A stretch of DNA of 64,000 nt from Costus lasius (GCA_027563935.2 CM050447.1:13360501-13424500), one strand, 5' to 3'; positions 1 to 12,357 are shown, counted from the stretch's first letter. Numbers and translations: made by a program. Notes: generated by a model from the sequence alone, not told the origin.

Positions 1-1551
1 CTAGGGAGTTCTAGGGAAATTTACGTTGATTCATAATCAACCTATATAAAACCCTCTCTCTCACTCACTCATGTCGGGGGCAACTCTTGCCGCCGGCTTA
101 CAGTCGCATAGATCTCACTCTGTTTCTTGTCTACTGTTCACTCGTCGTCGCTGAAAGGGACGACGTCTGCCACTGCGTACGTCAGGAAGGCGGAGCAGCG
201 TCGCACACTGTTGTTTGTTGGAAGATGGATCTCGCCTGGGGAAGAAGACACTCGGTCGTCTCTTCCCAATGCAGCTTCCTCTGTCGCCTTCTCTCTACCC
301 TCGTTCGTCGTCCGCCTCGGCTCTTAAAGGCTGGAGACGACGCCGGGGATGGAAAGGGATCTCCCTCACCAGCCGTCGCCAGCATCCTCCTTTCCATTTT
401 CGCGGATCACAAATCACGCCTCCGTGTGTAATTTTGCTGCTCAGTCGGCCACAAGTATCCGCCAACCGAACCTCTCGTTCCCGCTAGAGATTCAGTCGTC
501 GACAGTGCCGAAGACGGCGCCGCTGAAGCCGCCGTCAACTTTGTTAGAGAAGACGTCGATAACGCCACCGCAGAACACGCATGTCTCATCCGCCTCCGCG
601 CCAAAGCTTCTTTCGTCATGTGAGATGACGTTGCCATGGATTTGGGCCGCGATCTGCGAGGGATTGGGCCGCCACCCAATCCAGATTTCTCCCAAGCCCG
701 ATCCACTGAGAGTTTATATATCTTGATATCTACATTTAGATGATTTTGTGGTATGTCCGGGAAATGTTAGATACAAGTTCATTTATCTTGGATCTAGAAG
801 CAGCTTTGCCAGAATCCAGATATTGTACACCAGACAAATTTAGATAATCCATCTACTTGTAATACTGTTAAAGCTGGTTTCATATTTCGAACTGGTGCTT
901 GCACGAAGCGCATGAAAGATCCTGTTAAAAGCCATTTTTTGGTTATTTCCTTTTCAAGTATCTTCGCGAACATGATTTTACTGGGTTACTGCAATAGAAT
1001 TTCTTGTTCAATTGAGTTTATTTACCGATTGTAATTCATCTTGGAAGCTTCTTATTGATTTAACAGATTACTGTGATGAACAAAAAGCATGAATAGACCA
1101 GTTTTTCCTTGTCGTATTCACAGTAGCAGTGGAACCAAGACAATCACAATCTAGTCTGAGACTTTGTTTTCTGACATTGCTCATTATTTTGTTTGCCATT
1201 TCATTCTCAACCGAAATGTCATGTTTAATTACGTTCCATGCATTCAACCGAAATGTCATGTTTAATTACGTTCCATGCATTCGGTCGCTAGGTTAGGACC
1301 TACAAGAATAACATTTTAGTAGCTCCATTCTCTCATCTCTTTGTAAAAAAAAACATGATCAAAATAAATGTTTTGTTTATTATTTCCTCGTAAATAATGC
1401 TGCTCAACAATCTTTATCCAGATAACAGTCCTTGCCCCCAATCATCAAGTCGCTATTCGGGCAAGATTATGAATTCTCATCTTATAATGTCCGTATCACC
1501 TTTTTCCTTTCAGCAAATCCCTCTGACCCAGGTTACAAGGCATTTGATACT
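1..1551. other. Left flank, no identifiable gene
   Basis: No recognisable protein is encoded here. A TATA-like TATATAAA lies at 43-50, followed by CT-rich sequence and GC-rich DNA to about 700. This could be the start of a plus-strand transcription unit or an old LTR. The ORFs between 87 and 726 overlap each other in several frames and resemble no family I know. From 730 to 1551 the sequence is AT-rich. The chromovirus insertion site follows directly; its left target-site duplication AGTCC is 1552-1556. Confidence 0.4.
1208..1281. repeat. Perfect 37-bp tandem duplication
   Basis: A 37-bp unit starting CAACCGAAATGTC occurs twice without mismatch (1208-1244 and 1245-1281). No function is evident. 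Confidence 0.9.
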
Positions 1552-1556
1552 AGTCC

Positions 1557-3183
1557 TGTGACGCCCCGAACGGGTGTGCCCACCACGGGGAGTCCACCCT
1601 CGAGACGTAATGGGTCAAATCTGTCAACTTGTGGGCCAAGTCAACAACAAAGTCAATAATCAACAACACCAATGCAATATATAAATAAAATAACAAAAAC
1701 AGTATCATAAACAACATACTGTCATCTAGTCCACGACCAGGCATACAAATACAACTCCACATACCACATCACCAAATAAATATACCCTGACTGAAAATAG
1801 ATAAACAGATACGTAATGCAGCTCCCAAGGTGGCACTACAACTAACTATCTAGATTCGCTCCTGGAGGAGCAACGGCAAAGCCTAGAAGAGAGAGGAAAA
1901 GTAGGGGGAGTTAGCCAGAAGAGCTAAGTAGGGATATATAAGGGATATGATGCATGTACAACAAATAAGGTTAATTTCCAAAGTCTACTAGTGTCCTACG
2001 TGCATGTATCACAATAAATATGTATAACACAAATCAGCATCATATCGAAATATCACAGCATGCACTCATAAAACAGAGCTAGGCCAATCGTTCACTTAAG
2101 GACACACACTCCTGGAGGAGTGGTCCCCAAAGTCAGCTCAAAACAAAGGGGACGGCTGCCCATCGGCAATCCGCTGGTGTAGCGTCCAACACCAATCACC
2201 CTGAAGTCGATATACGACCCTACAGAGATGACGCAAGTCGACAGCATATAGTACAAATGTCCTCACATCACAGATCATGACTATAGCTAGTGGCCAACAT
2301 ACAAAACGCGTAGCCCTCGCCCACAACAAGCTACGGAACAGACCTCGGTCGACTGGCATAATCTCCCCACTCCTCAGTCCAACCGGTATCAACATAATCT
2401 CAATGAGTCATATCAGCCCAATCCAGAGCACAACAGATCAAATCAGCCCACTCTCAGGGCTCAATGGGCGCTCATATAGAGCCATAAATATACATCATAT
2501 CACATAGCATAAGGTGTAAACAACAACACAAAAATAGAATGCATGCAGGCATATGTATGAACAATAAAACAGGGTGGGACTACAACGGACTAACAGATAC
2601 AAATCAAAGGATGGAACTAAAAGCAAGGTGCCGCTAATCTAGGCATGCGTTTGACACCGTAATCAAAGATAGTAGGAAGACCCTACCTCGAAGTGCATGG
2701 TTGCGCTAAAGAACCAACCAATAGATATACACGTCCGAACATCGACTACCGATCGAGCCCTACCGCATACAACAACGTAATGTTATAACATGCAGGTGTG
2801 TCACGTATTGTCGGATCCCGCAATAACCCTAAACCGCATGCAGTTCTACAACACGGTATAAGGGGGATTAGGATACTAACCTTGTTCACAGCCACGTGCG
2901 AACGTTAACTACCGTAGATCGTCCGAGCGTGTGAGAACCAACCCAATACGCGTCGGTGCGACTCCAGAAGATCGCCGGCGGTGATCGCCGGAATAGTGCT
3001 CCGCCGCCGGAACAGTACTCGACGACGCAGATCGGAGCCCGCCGGAGCACCAAAGGAAGCTGACGCCGAGATGAGTTCAATCGTATAGCCGCCAGAATTG
3101 CCGGGAACGATTAAGAGAATCCGGCGACGCCACCAACGCCTTTCGCTGACCGTAGTCAACGGAGAAAATTTCAGGGCGTAACA
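1557..3183 (-). repeat. 3' LTR of the chromovirus
   Basis: This 1627-bp LTR is collinear with 13053-15224 but lacks about 520 bp that the other copy has at roughly 14670-15189. Its ends form an imperfect inverted repeat (TGTGACGCCCCGAA and TTCAGGGCGTAACA on the plus strand). It abuts the left target-site duplication. No convincing polypurine tract is visible on its inner side. Confidence 0.88.
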
Positions 3184-3282
3184 ATTACATACACCTAAAA
3201 AGGAATTTGGTCCCCAAATTCAATACAACCCAAGATTATTATTAAGCATGGGTATAATACATGAATACAATCAACCACTGCA

Positions 3283-3406
3283 CGCCGCACATAAACTCAT
3301 AGCTCTCTGGTCGCTCGGGGTACAAATGTTGCCATCGACGTAACGCCTCGTCTTCGCGTTCCCATGTAGCTTCACTCTTCAAATGGTTCTACCGACGAAC
3401 CCTTAC
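3283..3406 (-). pseudogene. Remnant of chromodomain/integrase C-terminus
   Basis: Read on the minus strand from 3406, one frame gives the motif SEATWERED followed by LYPE, the characteristic end of a chromovirus integrase chromodomain. A TAG sits where the chromodomain's conserved Trp is expected. The segment lies directly after gag in a different frame. This implies one large internal deletion joined the gag tail to the pol tail and removed all enzymatic domains between. Confidence 0.6.
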
Positions 3407-4479
3407 CATGTGGATCACCTTGTAGCACTGAGCTAGGGGCACGCTGGGCGTCATGCTGAGACAAGGTATACACATGTGCCACACCAGGTTGGTGAGTTGG
3501 GACCCTTTGCTGAGTCGATGGCCGACGATCAGACCGCGAAGGTCGAGTGCGAGTCTGCCTCGAACCCTGTGATGTCGCTTCGGGTATCTGTGGTTGGGTG
3601 TCCCGATGAGGGCAATTACTCTTATAGTGACCCATTCCGTGGCAATAATGGCATTGAACCGTATTGAGTAGACATGCTCTAGCTAGGTGTCCAAATTTGC
3701 CACACTGATAACATGACTTGGAGGAGGCAGGAGGGGAGAAGCCCATACTTGGAGGTGACCGAATGAATCGCTGGGATGTAGAAGTAGGAGCCCAAGACTT
3801 CCTACCCGCTTCCATGTCCCGGTCAATGGCTCGTGAGGTCGGTGGGCTTCGACTCGCCGAAAGCCTAACGTCTCGGTGGCTGCTTGATGCTGAAGGTTTA
3901 CCCTTGCGGCTTTCTAGCTGATTAGACTCCTCAGAATCTTCTGCCATGCGGGCCGTTTCGAGAACTGCTTGGAAATCCTACGGGTCCGCAGTTCAAGCCA
4001 ATATCTTAAGAGGTCAGTCCAATCCCCTAATAAACTGTTTCGAACGATCCACTGTCGTCAGGATTAGTTCAGGGAACACCTTGGCTAGCCTTTTGAATTC
4101 TGCAATATACTCGGCCACTGGATGGTTATTCTGCTTCAGAGTCAGGAACTCATGTCTCAGCTTTTCTCGGAGTGATGTAGGGAAATACTCAGCGGTGAAG
4201 CACTGTTGGAAGACATCCCAGTCGAATCGATCGTCGCCAACCGATGAAACGAGGGAGTCCCACCAATCCCTAGCGTCCTCAACAAGAAAATATACCAGTA
4301 AGCCCACGCGTTGGTTCTCGGGGCAGCGCACCATATCTAGTGTGTTAGTCACACTCTGAATCCATTGCATGGCTTTCCAGGGGTTGGATTGTCCAATGAA
4401 AACTCCAAAACGCTTATAGCCAAGATCTGTGAACTGATCCAACATATTCATCCAGGCTTCTGTGTAGTCAACACCATGT
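3372..4479 (-). pseudogene. Chromovirus gag, distal part (broken)
   Basis: The minus-strand ORF 4451-4014 has a retrotransposon gag core (DARDWWDSL, AEYFP). The ORF 3947-3372 carries two CX2CX4HX4C zinc knuckles (CYQCGKFGHLARAC and CHYCHGMGHYKSNC), which bind RNA in packaging. The two stretches are in the same frame, separated by 22 codons that include three stops (TGA at 4016-4014, then TGA and TAG). The upstream part of the gene lies at 12357-12143, beyond the nested element. The three stops plus the split make this a pseudogene. Confidence 0.85.
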
Positions 4480-4484
4480 CCAGG

Positions 4485-5888
4485 TGATAGGTGTCAATTT
4501 TATAGGATTTAGAGTCTTGTTTCTACCATCATTATAGGCTTAAGTTCTATTTTATGTCACATTTTGATATCTTTTCTTGTAAAGTATGGAATATTCACTA
4601 TTTTTTGTATTATTTGTAAAATACAAGTCATTTTACCATATTTTTGTGAAGATTTTGATGATTTGATATTACGAGAAGATTCCTCACAGTGCTAGGACGT
4701 CACAGGTCAAATTTGAGGCAAATCGGAGCTTTCTGCAGAGAACACGGGCAGGCTATGTTCACCGTCACAGCCACGATCGTCTCTACAGCAATCTGCGAGC
4801 CAAACACAGCCTGGCCGTGCTTATCATCACACCCGTGACAGCTTCCACGCAGATCGACCTTTCGACGGTTTTTTGCCCGATTTGAGTGATTTTGAACTCG
4901 GAATTGGCTGAAATTTGGAGGGAAACTTCCTAACTGCCTAAGGAAGAGATAGAACCATAAAATAGGATTTTTGGAGCAGTTTTGGGGGTTTAACTTTTGA
5001 GAGGCGTGGACTAGGGCGAAAAGGGGCGAAAACTTGCATTCTTGAGCTTGATTCGACGGATTTCTTTGGGGCTATCAAGAGAAGACCGAAGATTCATCGT
5101 CTCCTACCCTTAGTTTGTAAATTCCCCTCTTTTTGAATTCATTTACTTGGATTTTAATTGTTAAACGATGCATGCTTTAGAGCAAAACCCTAGTTCGGGA
5201 CTCGGGCGTAACCTGTTGAACATTTCTACACATGTAAAACACTTTTTATGAATCTCAGTGCCATTTTTAGTAAATTTACTTATTTAAATGAGTTGTGCAT
5301 ATTGCATATTTGTGTTTTGGCCTAGCATATATATGTGTTAAGTGTTACGAGATGAACTGAGAGGTGAATCGTAACACTCGAACTCTCACATTTAAACTTG
5401 TGACTTGAATTACGAGAGTCGTTCAAAGTCACTCGAGCATTTACGATCATCATAGAGCCCATTGGGTCTTTCTTAAGTTAATTTTGCTACGAGAGTAGGA
5501 AATTAGCTTAAGTAGGCACCGGATTGCGCTTCGAGAGAAGGTAATCTGTACCATAGGATTGATCGTCTTAAGTTGTTTACTGTCGGATTGCGCTTTGAGA
5601 GAAGGAGATCTGTTTGCTATTTCAATTTGATTCAATGTTTTACAATTAAAGCATTCAACGTGGTAAAACCTGAAGTTCCAAACATTTCTTAAACTGTAAT
5701 TTTCCCTTAAAGTCGTCGACTTCTTGGTTCGATAATTTAGTTAATTTAGTTTTAGAGCAATTCTTTCATTCCGTGTTTGAACCATCTAGCTTTCAATGAC
5801 ACTAAAGGTCGATACTTGACATCTGCTCCCTGTGGGAACGATATTATTTACTACTTCGATAGAAACCGTACACTTGTGGGGCCTATCA
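4485..5888 (+). repeat. 5' LTR of nested element
   Basis: This 1404-bp LTR begins TGATAGGTGTC and ends GGGGCCTATCA. It contains clusters of CACGG/CCGTG half-sites around 4745-4860. It matches 10682-12142 almost throughout. Confidence 0.9.
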
Positions 5889-5894
5889 AGTTTT

Positions 5895-5912
5895 TAGCGT
5901 CGTTACCGGGGA
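5895..5912 (+). promoter_or_regulatory. Primer binding site, tRNA-Asp type (decayed)
   Basis: TAGCGTCGTTACCGGGGA, six bases after the LTR, matches the complement of the 3' end of plant tRNA-Asp at 15 of 18 positions. All three differences are G-to-A or C-to-T. That is what deamination of methylated cytosines in a silenced element would produce. Confidence 0.75.
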
Positions 5913-7384
5913 TAGGCTCCGCAAGTGCACGGTCTATCGAAGTAGTAAATAATATCGTTCCCACAGGGAGCAGGTGTCAAGTACCGACCATTAGTGTCAT
6001 TGAAAGCTAGATGGTTCAGACTCGAAATAAAAGAATTACTCTAAAACTAAATTATCTAAATTATCGAACCAAAAAATCAACGACTTTAAGGGAAGACTAC
6101 AGTTTAAATAGCGTTCGGAACTCTAGATTTCATCGCGTTGAATTAATTAAACGCAAAACATTGAATCTAATTAAATTAAAACAAACGGATCTCCGTCTCT
6201 CGAAGCTCAATCCGATAGTAAATAACTTAAGGTGATCTTTCCTATTGTACAGATTACCTTCTCTCGAAGCGCAATCCGGTGCCTACTTAAGCTAATTTCC
6301 TACTCTCGTAGAAAAATTAACTTAAGAAAGACCCAATGGGCTCTATGATGATCATAAATCCTCGAGTGACGTCGAACTACTCTCGTAATTCTAATCACAA
6401 GTTTAAATGAGAACGATCGAGTGTTACGATTCACCTCTCGGTACTTCTCGTAACACTTAACACATATAAATGTCTGTACACAACAATTATACGCAATAAA
6501 TGCAACTTATTTAAATAAGTCAAATTACTTAATAAATATACTGAGATTCATTAGAAATGTTTTACATGAGGAAATATGTTCAACGGGCTACGCCTGAGTT
6601 TCGAACTAGGGTTTTACTCTAGAAAATACATCGTTTAACAATAAAAACTCAAGAAAATGAATTCAAAAAGAAGGGAAATCACAAATCTGGGGTAGGAGAC
6701 AATAGATCTTTGGTCTTCTCTCGATAGCCCTAAAGAAATCCTTCGAATCAAGCCCAAGAATGCAGAAATCACCCTCTTTTCGCCCTTGTCGTCTCCTTCA
6801 AAAGTTTGACGCCCAAAACCACTCCAAAAATCCTATTTTATGGCTCTATCTCTTCCTTAGGCAGTTAGGAAGTTTTCCTCCAAATTTCAGCAAATTCCGA
6901 CTTCGGAATCACTCAAATCGGGCGAAAAACCGTAGAAAGGTCGAACTGCACGGAAGCTATCACGGGTGTGATGATAAGTACGGCCAGGCCGTGTTCAGTT
7001 CGGCAGTCTGCGATGAAGTAAGCACGACCGTAATGGTAAGCACGGCCAGGCCGTGTCTGGCTCGCAGAGTGCTGCAGAGTTCTGCCGAGATGAACATGGC
7101 TGTGACGGTGAACATGGTCTGGCCGTGTTCTCTGTAGAAAGCTCCGATTTGCCTCAAATTTGACCTGTGACCTCCTAGCACTGTGAGGAATATTCTCATG
7201 ACATCAAATAATCAAAATCTTCACGAAAATATGGTAAAGTGACATGCATTTCACAAATAAACGAAAAAGAGTGAAGATTTCATACTTTACAAGAAAAGAT
7301 ATCTAAATGTGACATAAAATAGAACTTAAGCCTATGATGACAGTATAAATATGACTCTAAATCCTATAAAAATAATACCTATCA
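5911..7384 (-). repeat. Inverted third LTR of the nested element
   Basis: This is an approximately 1.47-kb reverse-complement copy of the flanking LTRs. Its 3' end is joined to the primer binding site with a GA shared by both sequences and its terminal bases lost. Its other end (ACCTATCA at 7377-7384) continues into inverted 3' internal sequence. Confidence 0.85.
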
Positions 7385-8540
7385 AAATATCACAGACTTA
7401 AAATCTTGTTTGTCCTCAAGCAAGTACACTATCTGAAATAATCAGATATCAGAAAGACAGCATGTACAAAAGCTAAGGTATGACCCTCATATGACAACAC
7501 TTATACTCAATCCTAGGTTGAAGAATATATTTTGAGATAAACTAAACTGCGAGCAAAGAATAATGTTCAAAGTCTAATCACAAATCTGAAAATAGGAAAA
7601 ACACATAACTATGCTAAGATTATTCATTCGCATCATTTCCATCTAAACTCAGTCAATCAAGGGTAATTGCACTAGATAACTTATTCAATACATTAAGGAT
7701 GGAAACATGAATGTTCAATAGGTAGGTTCAAGCTACTTCTCTAAATTCATTTTCAACCTTGTCACACGAAGGACAAATATTTGTGATGAATGCACCCCCG
7801 GTACTTAGTTAGAGAATGAACTCAAAGTGTATGCATCACATAATACACACAAACTCATTTCTTCTCCCTAAGGTAGAAGAAAGAGGAGTTGTTCACTATT
7901 CCCACACCCCTTCTTTCCCATGTCCTTTTTTTATTTTGTTTTTTGTTTTTTTTTATTTTTTTTTACTTGTCGATAGTGCCAAGTTAGATGAACCTTTGGG
8001 TCATTATCACTTAGGTACCACTGCCCCTTTTTCTGTCATTTTTTTTACAACCTAATGCAATCAAGTTGAAAAGCTGGTAAGATGGACTATAATAACCATG
8101 AATATTCTAAAACATAATGTTGTGTAAGAAGTAATTCAGAAAAATAAGGATCGACCATTGAAACATCATGCAAGACACAGTAAGCATACTCAAATATAAT
8201 CTATAACCATGGATTCCTAAGCATAAAAGCAGTCATGATGAGATGTTCATGACCTTAACTCAAGAGACAGACATATCTTTATGATACTCATCATGATTCA
8301 GATATAGCATGTAAATTGAGGACAAGATTAGGAAACACCATCACAGACTTAGTTCTTTGAAGTCATCACAGGCAAAATATATCATATGCACGTTGGATTA
8401 TGAAATCATAAAATCTCAGTAGCAAACACACTAATATAGAAAAGCAAAGCAGATGAACACTGACAAAAACATACTAAGACTCACAAACACACTAAGACTC
8501 ACCAAGAGGGAAAACCCTCTACCCACGGCAAAAGAACTGC
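7385..8540 (-). repeat. Inverted copy of the element's 3' internal region
   Basis: Reverse complement of about 9563-10681. Both contain the same T-rich stretch and the same short ORF beginning MNSKCMHHI (7816 on plus, 10249 on minus). It carries no complete gene. Confidence 0.85.
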
Positions 8541-9562
8541 ATAGTCTCCTATGCAGTAAAAAGTACAGGATAGCAAAAGTAAAGGAAGCAACTTACTAAA
8601 GGAATAAAGGCAGCAAAAAGTGAGTCTGAACTCGATCACACCCGTGATGAATAACACGGCATAGCCGTGTCTACTTCGGCTAGCCTTCTTCGATACGACG
8701 AGGCGATCACAGCCGTGATGGCCATCACGGCCTAGCCGTGATCACTACTTCGGGATGCAAAAATTTCCTGAAAAATTACAAGAAATTCCTACAATTAGTA
8801 AGATGCTATTTGATGTACAAAATCATAAAAATCATACCATGGGATATCACAAAAAAGATCAAAACAAATATAACAGTACAAGAAATAAACAACAAACAAC
8901 AATAAACAACAGTCTGTCTATCAATACAACAAAATAAAATATAAATACTTGGGATGACTCCCAAGCAGTGCTGGTTTAAGGTCAACAGCTTGACCGATGA
9001 ACATGCTTCAGTGCACATCTAATGGATCAGAGGAAGAAGAAATAGCATGAAAATGCTCCTTTCTTCTTCGCCTAAATGTAACACCTATAGAGATAAGCAG
9101 CAGTAATAATAGGTGTACAGCATAGAATGTTTTTAAATCATGTGAAATAAAAAAAATTTTAAGTTGAAAGTCTTTCTTCTCAAAATCAATTAAATACTTC
9201 TTATCAACCCCACTACAAAACATTCTTACGCAATGAAAATCAAAGTCCAAGTCCATAAAGTCTTCAATAGTAGTCTGTACATCCCTCATCTGTGTAGCAC
9301 CTGCTTCCTTATCGGTGCAAAGGTGGGATGCAAGAAAATCCCTCTGGGCCTTTGAACAATCGGCAAGCAGAGGTACTGTCTCGACACTACAGCAGGAGCC
9401 TGAAAAAGAAGAACCTGACATATCAACAGATAAATGGAAATCCAAAATAGTATCAAAAAAGTTCAGAGAAAGCTTCCCCTTCTTGACATCTATAACTGCT
9501 CCGGTAGTAGCTAGGAAAGGGCGACCCAAAATAAGAGGTAATCTGAAATTTTCGGACATATC
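8541..9562 (-). pseudogene. Spacer with retropepsin fragment
   Basis: This lies between the two palindrome arms. The minus-strand ORF 9559-9008 begins with PLILGRPFLATTGAVIDV, the C-terminal part of a gypsy aspartic protease. The catalytic Asp region upstream is absent. The rest of the ORF is not recognisable and RT should follow but does not. GC-rich palindromes sit at 8645-8750, including a perfect 16-bp CGTGATGGCCATCACG (8714-8729). Confidence 0.65.
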
Positions 9563-10681
9563 AAGTTCTTTTGTCGTGGGTAGAGGGTTTCCCCTCTTAG
9601 TGTGCCTTTAGTGTGTTTACTATTTAGTGTGTTTGCTCTTTATTGAGATTTCATAGCCAACGTGCATATGATATATTTTGCTTGTGATGACTTCAAAGAA
9701 CTAAGTCTGTGATGGTGTTTCCTAATTTTGTCCTCATATTTACATGCTATTCTACATCATGATGAATATCATAAAGATATGTCTGTCTTTTGAGTTAAGG
9801 GAATGAACAGGTTCATCATGACTGCTTTTATGCTTAGGAATCCATTGTTCTAGATTATATTTGAGTATGCTTACTGAGACTTGCATGATGTTCAGATGGT
9901 CGATCCTTATTTTTTCTGAATTACTTCTTACACAATATTATGTTTTAGAATATTCATGTTTATTATAGTCCTTCTTACCAGCTTTTCAACTTGATTGCAT
10001 TAGGTTAAAAAAATGATAGAAAAAGAAAAAGGGGCAGTGGTACCTAAGTGACAATGACCCAAAGGTTCATCTAATTTGGCACTGTCGACAAAAATAAATA
10101 AATAAATAAATAAAACAAAAAAAAAAGAGAATAAAGAGGAACATGAGAAAAGAAGGGGTGTGGGAAAAGTGAACAACTCCTCTTTCTTCTACCTTAGGGA
10201 GAAAAAATGAGTTTGTGTGCATTATGTGATGCATACACTTGGAGTTCATTCTCTAACTAAGTACCGAGAATGCATTCATCACAAATGTTTGTCCTTCGCG
10301 TAACAAGGTTGAAAATGAATTTAGGGAAGTAGCTTGAACCCACCGATTGAAAATTCATGTTTCCATCCTTAAATGTATTGAATAAGGTATCTAGTGCAAT
10401 TACCCTTGATTGGCTGAGTTTAGAAGGGAATGATGCGTATGAATAATCTTAGCATAGTTATGTGTTTTTCCTATTTTCAGATTTGTGATTAGACCTTGAA
10501 TATTATTCATTGTTCACAGTTTAGTTTATCTCAATATATATTCTTCAACCTAGGATTGAGTCTAAGTGCTGTCATATGAGGTTCATACCTTAGCTTTTGT
10601 ACATGCTGTCTTTCTGATATCTGATTATTTCAGATAGTGTAATTGCTTGAGGACAAGCAAGCTTTTAAGTCTGTGATATTT
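9563..10681 (+). repeat. 3' internal region leading into the last LTR
   Basis: Plus-oriented partner of 7385-8540, ending directly at the LTR start 10682. It is noncoding apart from short shadow ORFs. Confidence 0.85.
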
Positions 10682-12142
10682 TGATAGGTGTCAATTTTAT
10701 AGGATTTAGAGTCTTGTTTCTACCATCATTATAGGCTTAAGCTCTATTTTATGTCACATTTTGATATCTTTTCTTGTAAAGTATGGAATCTTCACTATTT
10801 TTGTATTATTTGTAAAATGCAGGTCATTTTACCATATTTTTGTGAAGATTTTGATGATTTGATATTACGAGAAGATTCCTCACAGTGCTAGGACGTAACC
10901 GGTCAAATTTGAGGCAAATCAGAGCTTTCTGCAGAGAACACGGGCAAGCCATGTTCACCGTCACGGCCATGATCATCTCTGCAGCAATCTGCGAGCCAGA
11001 CACGGCCTGGCCGTGTCCAGAAGCACGGCCGTGCTTACTTCGTCGCAAGTTCCAGAGCCAGACATGGCCTGGCCATGCTTATCATCACACCCGTGACAGC
11101 TTCTGCGCAGATCGACCTTTCGACGGTTTTTCACCCGATTTGAGTGATTCCGAACTCGGAATTGGCTGAAATTTGGAGGAAAACTTCCTAACTGCCTAAG
11201 GAAGAGATAGAACCATAAAATAGGATTTTTGGAGCGGTTTTAGGGGTCGAACATTTGAGAGGCGTGGACTAGGACGAAAAGGGGCAAAAAATTGCATTCT
11301 TGGGCTTGATTCGATGGATTTCTTTGGGGCTATCGAGAGAAGACCGAAGATTCATCGTCTCCTACCCTTAGTTTGTAAATTCCCCTCTTTTTGAATTCAT
11401 TTACTTGGGTGTTAATTGTTAAACGATGTATGCTTGAGTAAAACCCTAGTTCGGGACTCGGGCGTAACCCGTTGAACATTTCTACACATGTAAAACATTT
11501 TTTATGAATCTCAGTGCCATTTTTAGTAAATTTACTTATTTAAATGAGTTGTGCATATTGCATATTTGTGTTTTGGCCAAGCATATATATGTGTTAAGTG
11601 TTACGAGATGAACTGAGAGGTGAATCGTAACACTCGAACTCTCGCATTTAAACTTGTGACTTGAATTACGAGAGTCATTCAAAGTCACTCAAGGATTTAC
11701 GATCATCATAGAGCACATTGGGTCTTTCTTTAGTTAATTTTGCTACGAGAGTAGGAAATTAGCTTAAGTAGGCACCGGATTGCGCTTCGAGAGAAGGTAA
11801 TCTGTACCATAGGATTGATCGCCTTAAGTTGTTTATTGTCGGATTGCGCTTCGAGAGAAGGAGATCCGTTTGCTATTTTAATTTGATTCAATGTTTTACA
11901 TTTAAAGCATTCAACGTGGTAAAACCTGAAGTTCCGAACACTTCTTAAACTGTAATTTTCCCTTAAAGTCGTCGACTTCTTGGTTCGATAATTTAGTTAA
12001 TTTAGTTTTAGAGCAATTCTTTCATTCCATGTTTGAACCATCTAGCTTTCAATGACACTAAAGGTCGGTACTTGACACCTGCTCCCTGTGGGAACGATAT
12101 TATTTACTACTTCGATAGTCCGTGCACTTGCGGAGCCTATCA
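10682..12142 (+). repeat. 3' LTR of nested element
   Basis: This 1461-bp LTR matches 4485-5888 and ends at the right CCAGG duplication. It has an imperfect palindrome ACACGGCC-T-GGCCGTGT (11000-11016) and a perfect 16-bp palindrome AAGCACGGCCGTGCTT (11021-11036). Confidence 0.9.
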
Positions 12143-12357
12143 CCAGGCTGCTCCATAGGACCTTCATCTTCGGCTATATTGTACACCGGTTCAGCTTCCG
12201 GTGAAGGCGGAGCTGGAGCTGGAACTGGTGGAACTGCTGGAGGAGGTGCACTAGGTCCACCAGGACGACTACTCCGACGCATCCAGTGCAAAGGCAGATT
12301 CAGTGCATCTCTTGCCAAATTAGCTAGTTTCCCTGTGCTGCCCTTTTTGCGCGGCAT
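12143..12357 (-). pseudogene. Chromovirus gag, N-terminal part
   Basis: The minus-strand start at 12357 gives a basic, then Pro/Ala-rich leader (MPRKKGSTGKLANL... PAPAPPSPE). It runs in frame to the nested element's insertion point. The gene resumes at 4479. The Pro-rich N-terminus ahead of a gag core fits a chromovirus. Start choice: first ATG after the leader, with no upstream in-frame alternative noted. Confidence 0.7.

Larger units (their letters stand above)
4485..12142 (+). mobile_element. Nested, non-autonomous Athila-like gypsy element with three LTRs
   Basis: Direct LTRs at 4485-5888 and 10682-12142 share the ends TGATAGG...CCTATCA. The whole is flanked by the duplication CCAGG (4480-4484 and 12143-12147), so it inserted as a unit into the host gag. 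A tRNA-Asp-type primer binding site follows the first LTR. An inverted third LTR with its adjoining 3' internal sequence comes next (5911 to about 8540), then a spacer with a protease fragment. A plus-oriented copy of the same 3' internal sequence (about 9563-10681) runs into the last LTR. No gag, RT or integrase was found. The Athila-like label rests on the Asp PBS and the protease remnant. Confidence 0.85.

Noticed and set aside
349..726. 125-codon ORF after a TATA-like box
   Set aside because: No family resemblance, and competing ORFs exist in other frames. The stretch could equally be an LTR or leader.
1420..1556. Exon-like stretch (ATCCAG acceptor, open frame to the insertion site)
   Set aside because: Too short, and the frame does not continue convincingly at 15225 after the element.
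7816..8055. 79-codon ORF, with a near-copy at 10067-10249 on the other strand
   Set aside because: Both are the same noncoding 3' internal retroelement sequence in the two arms of the palindrome.
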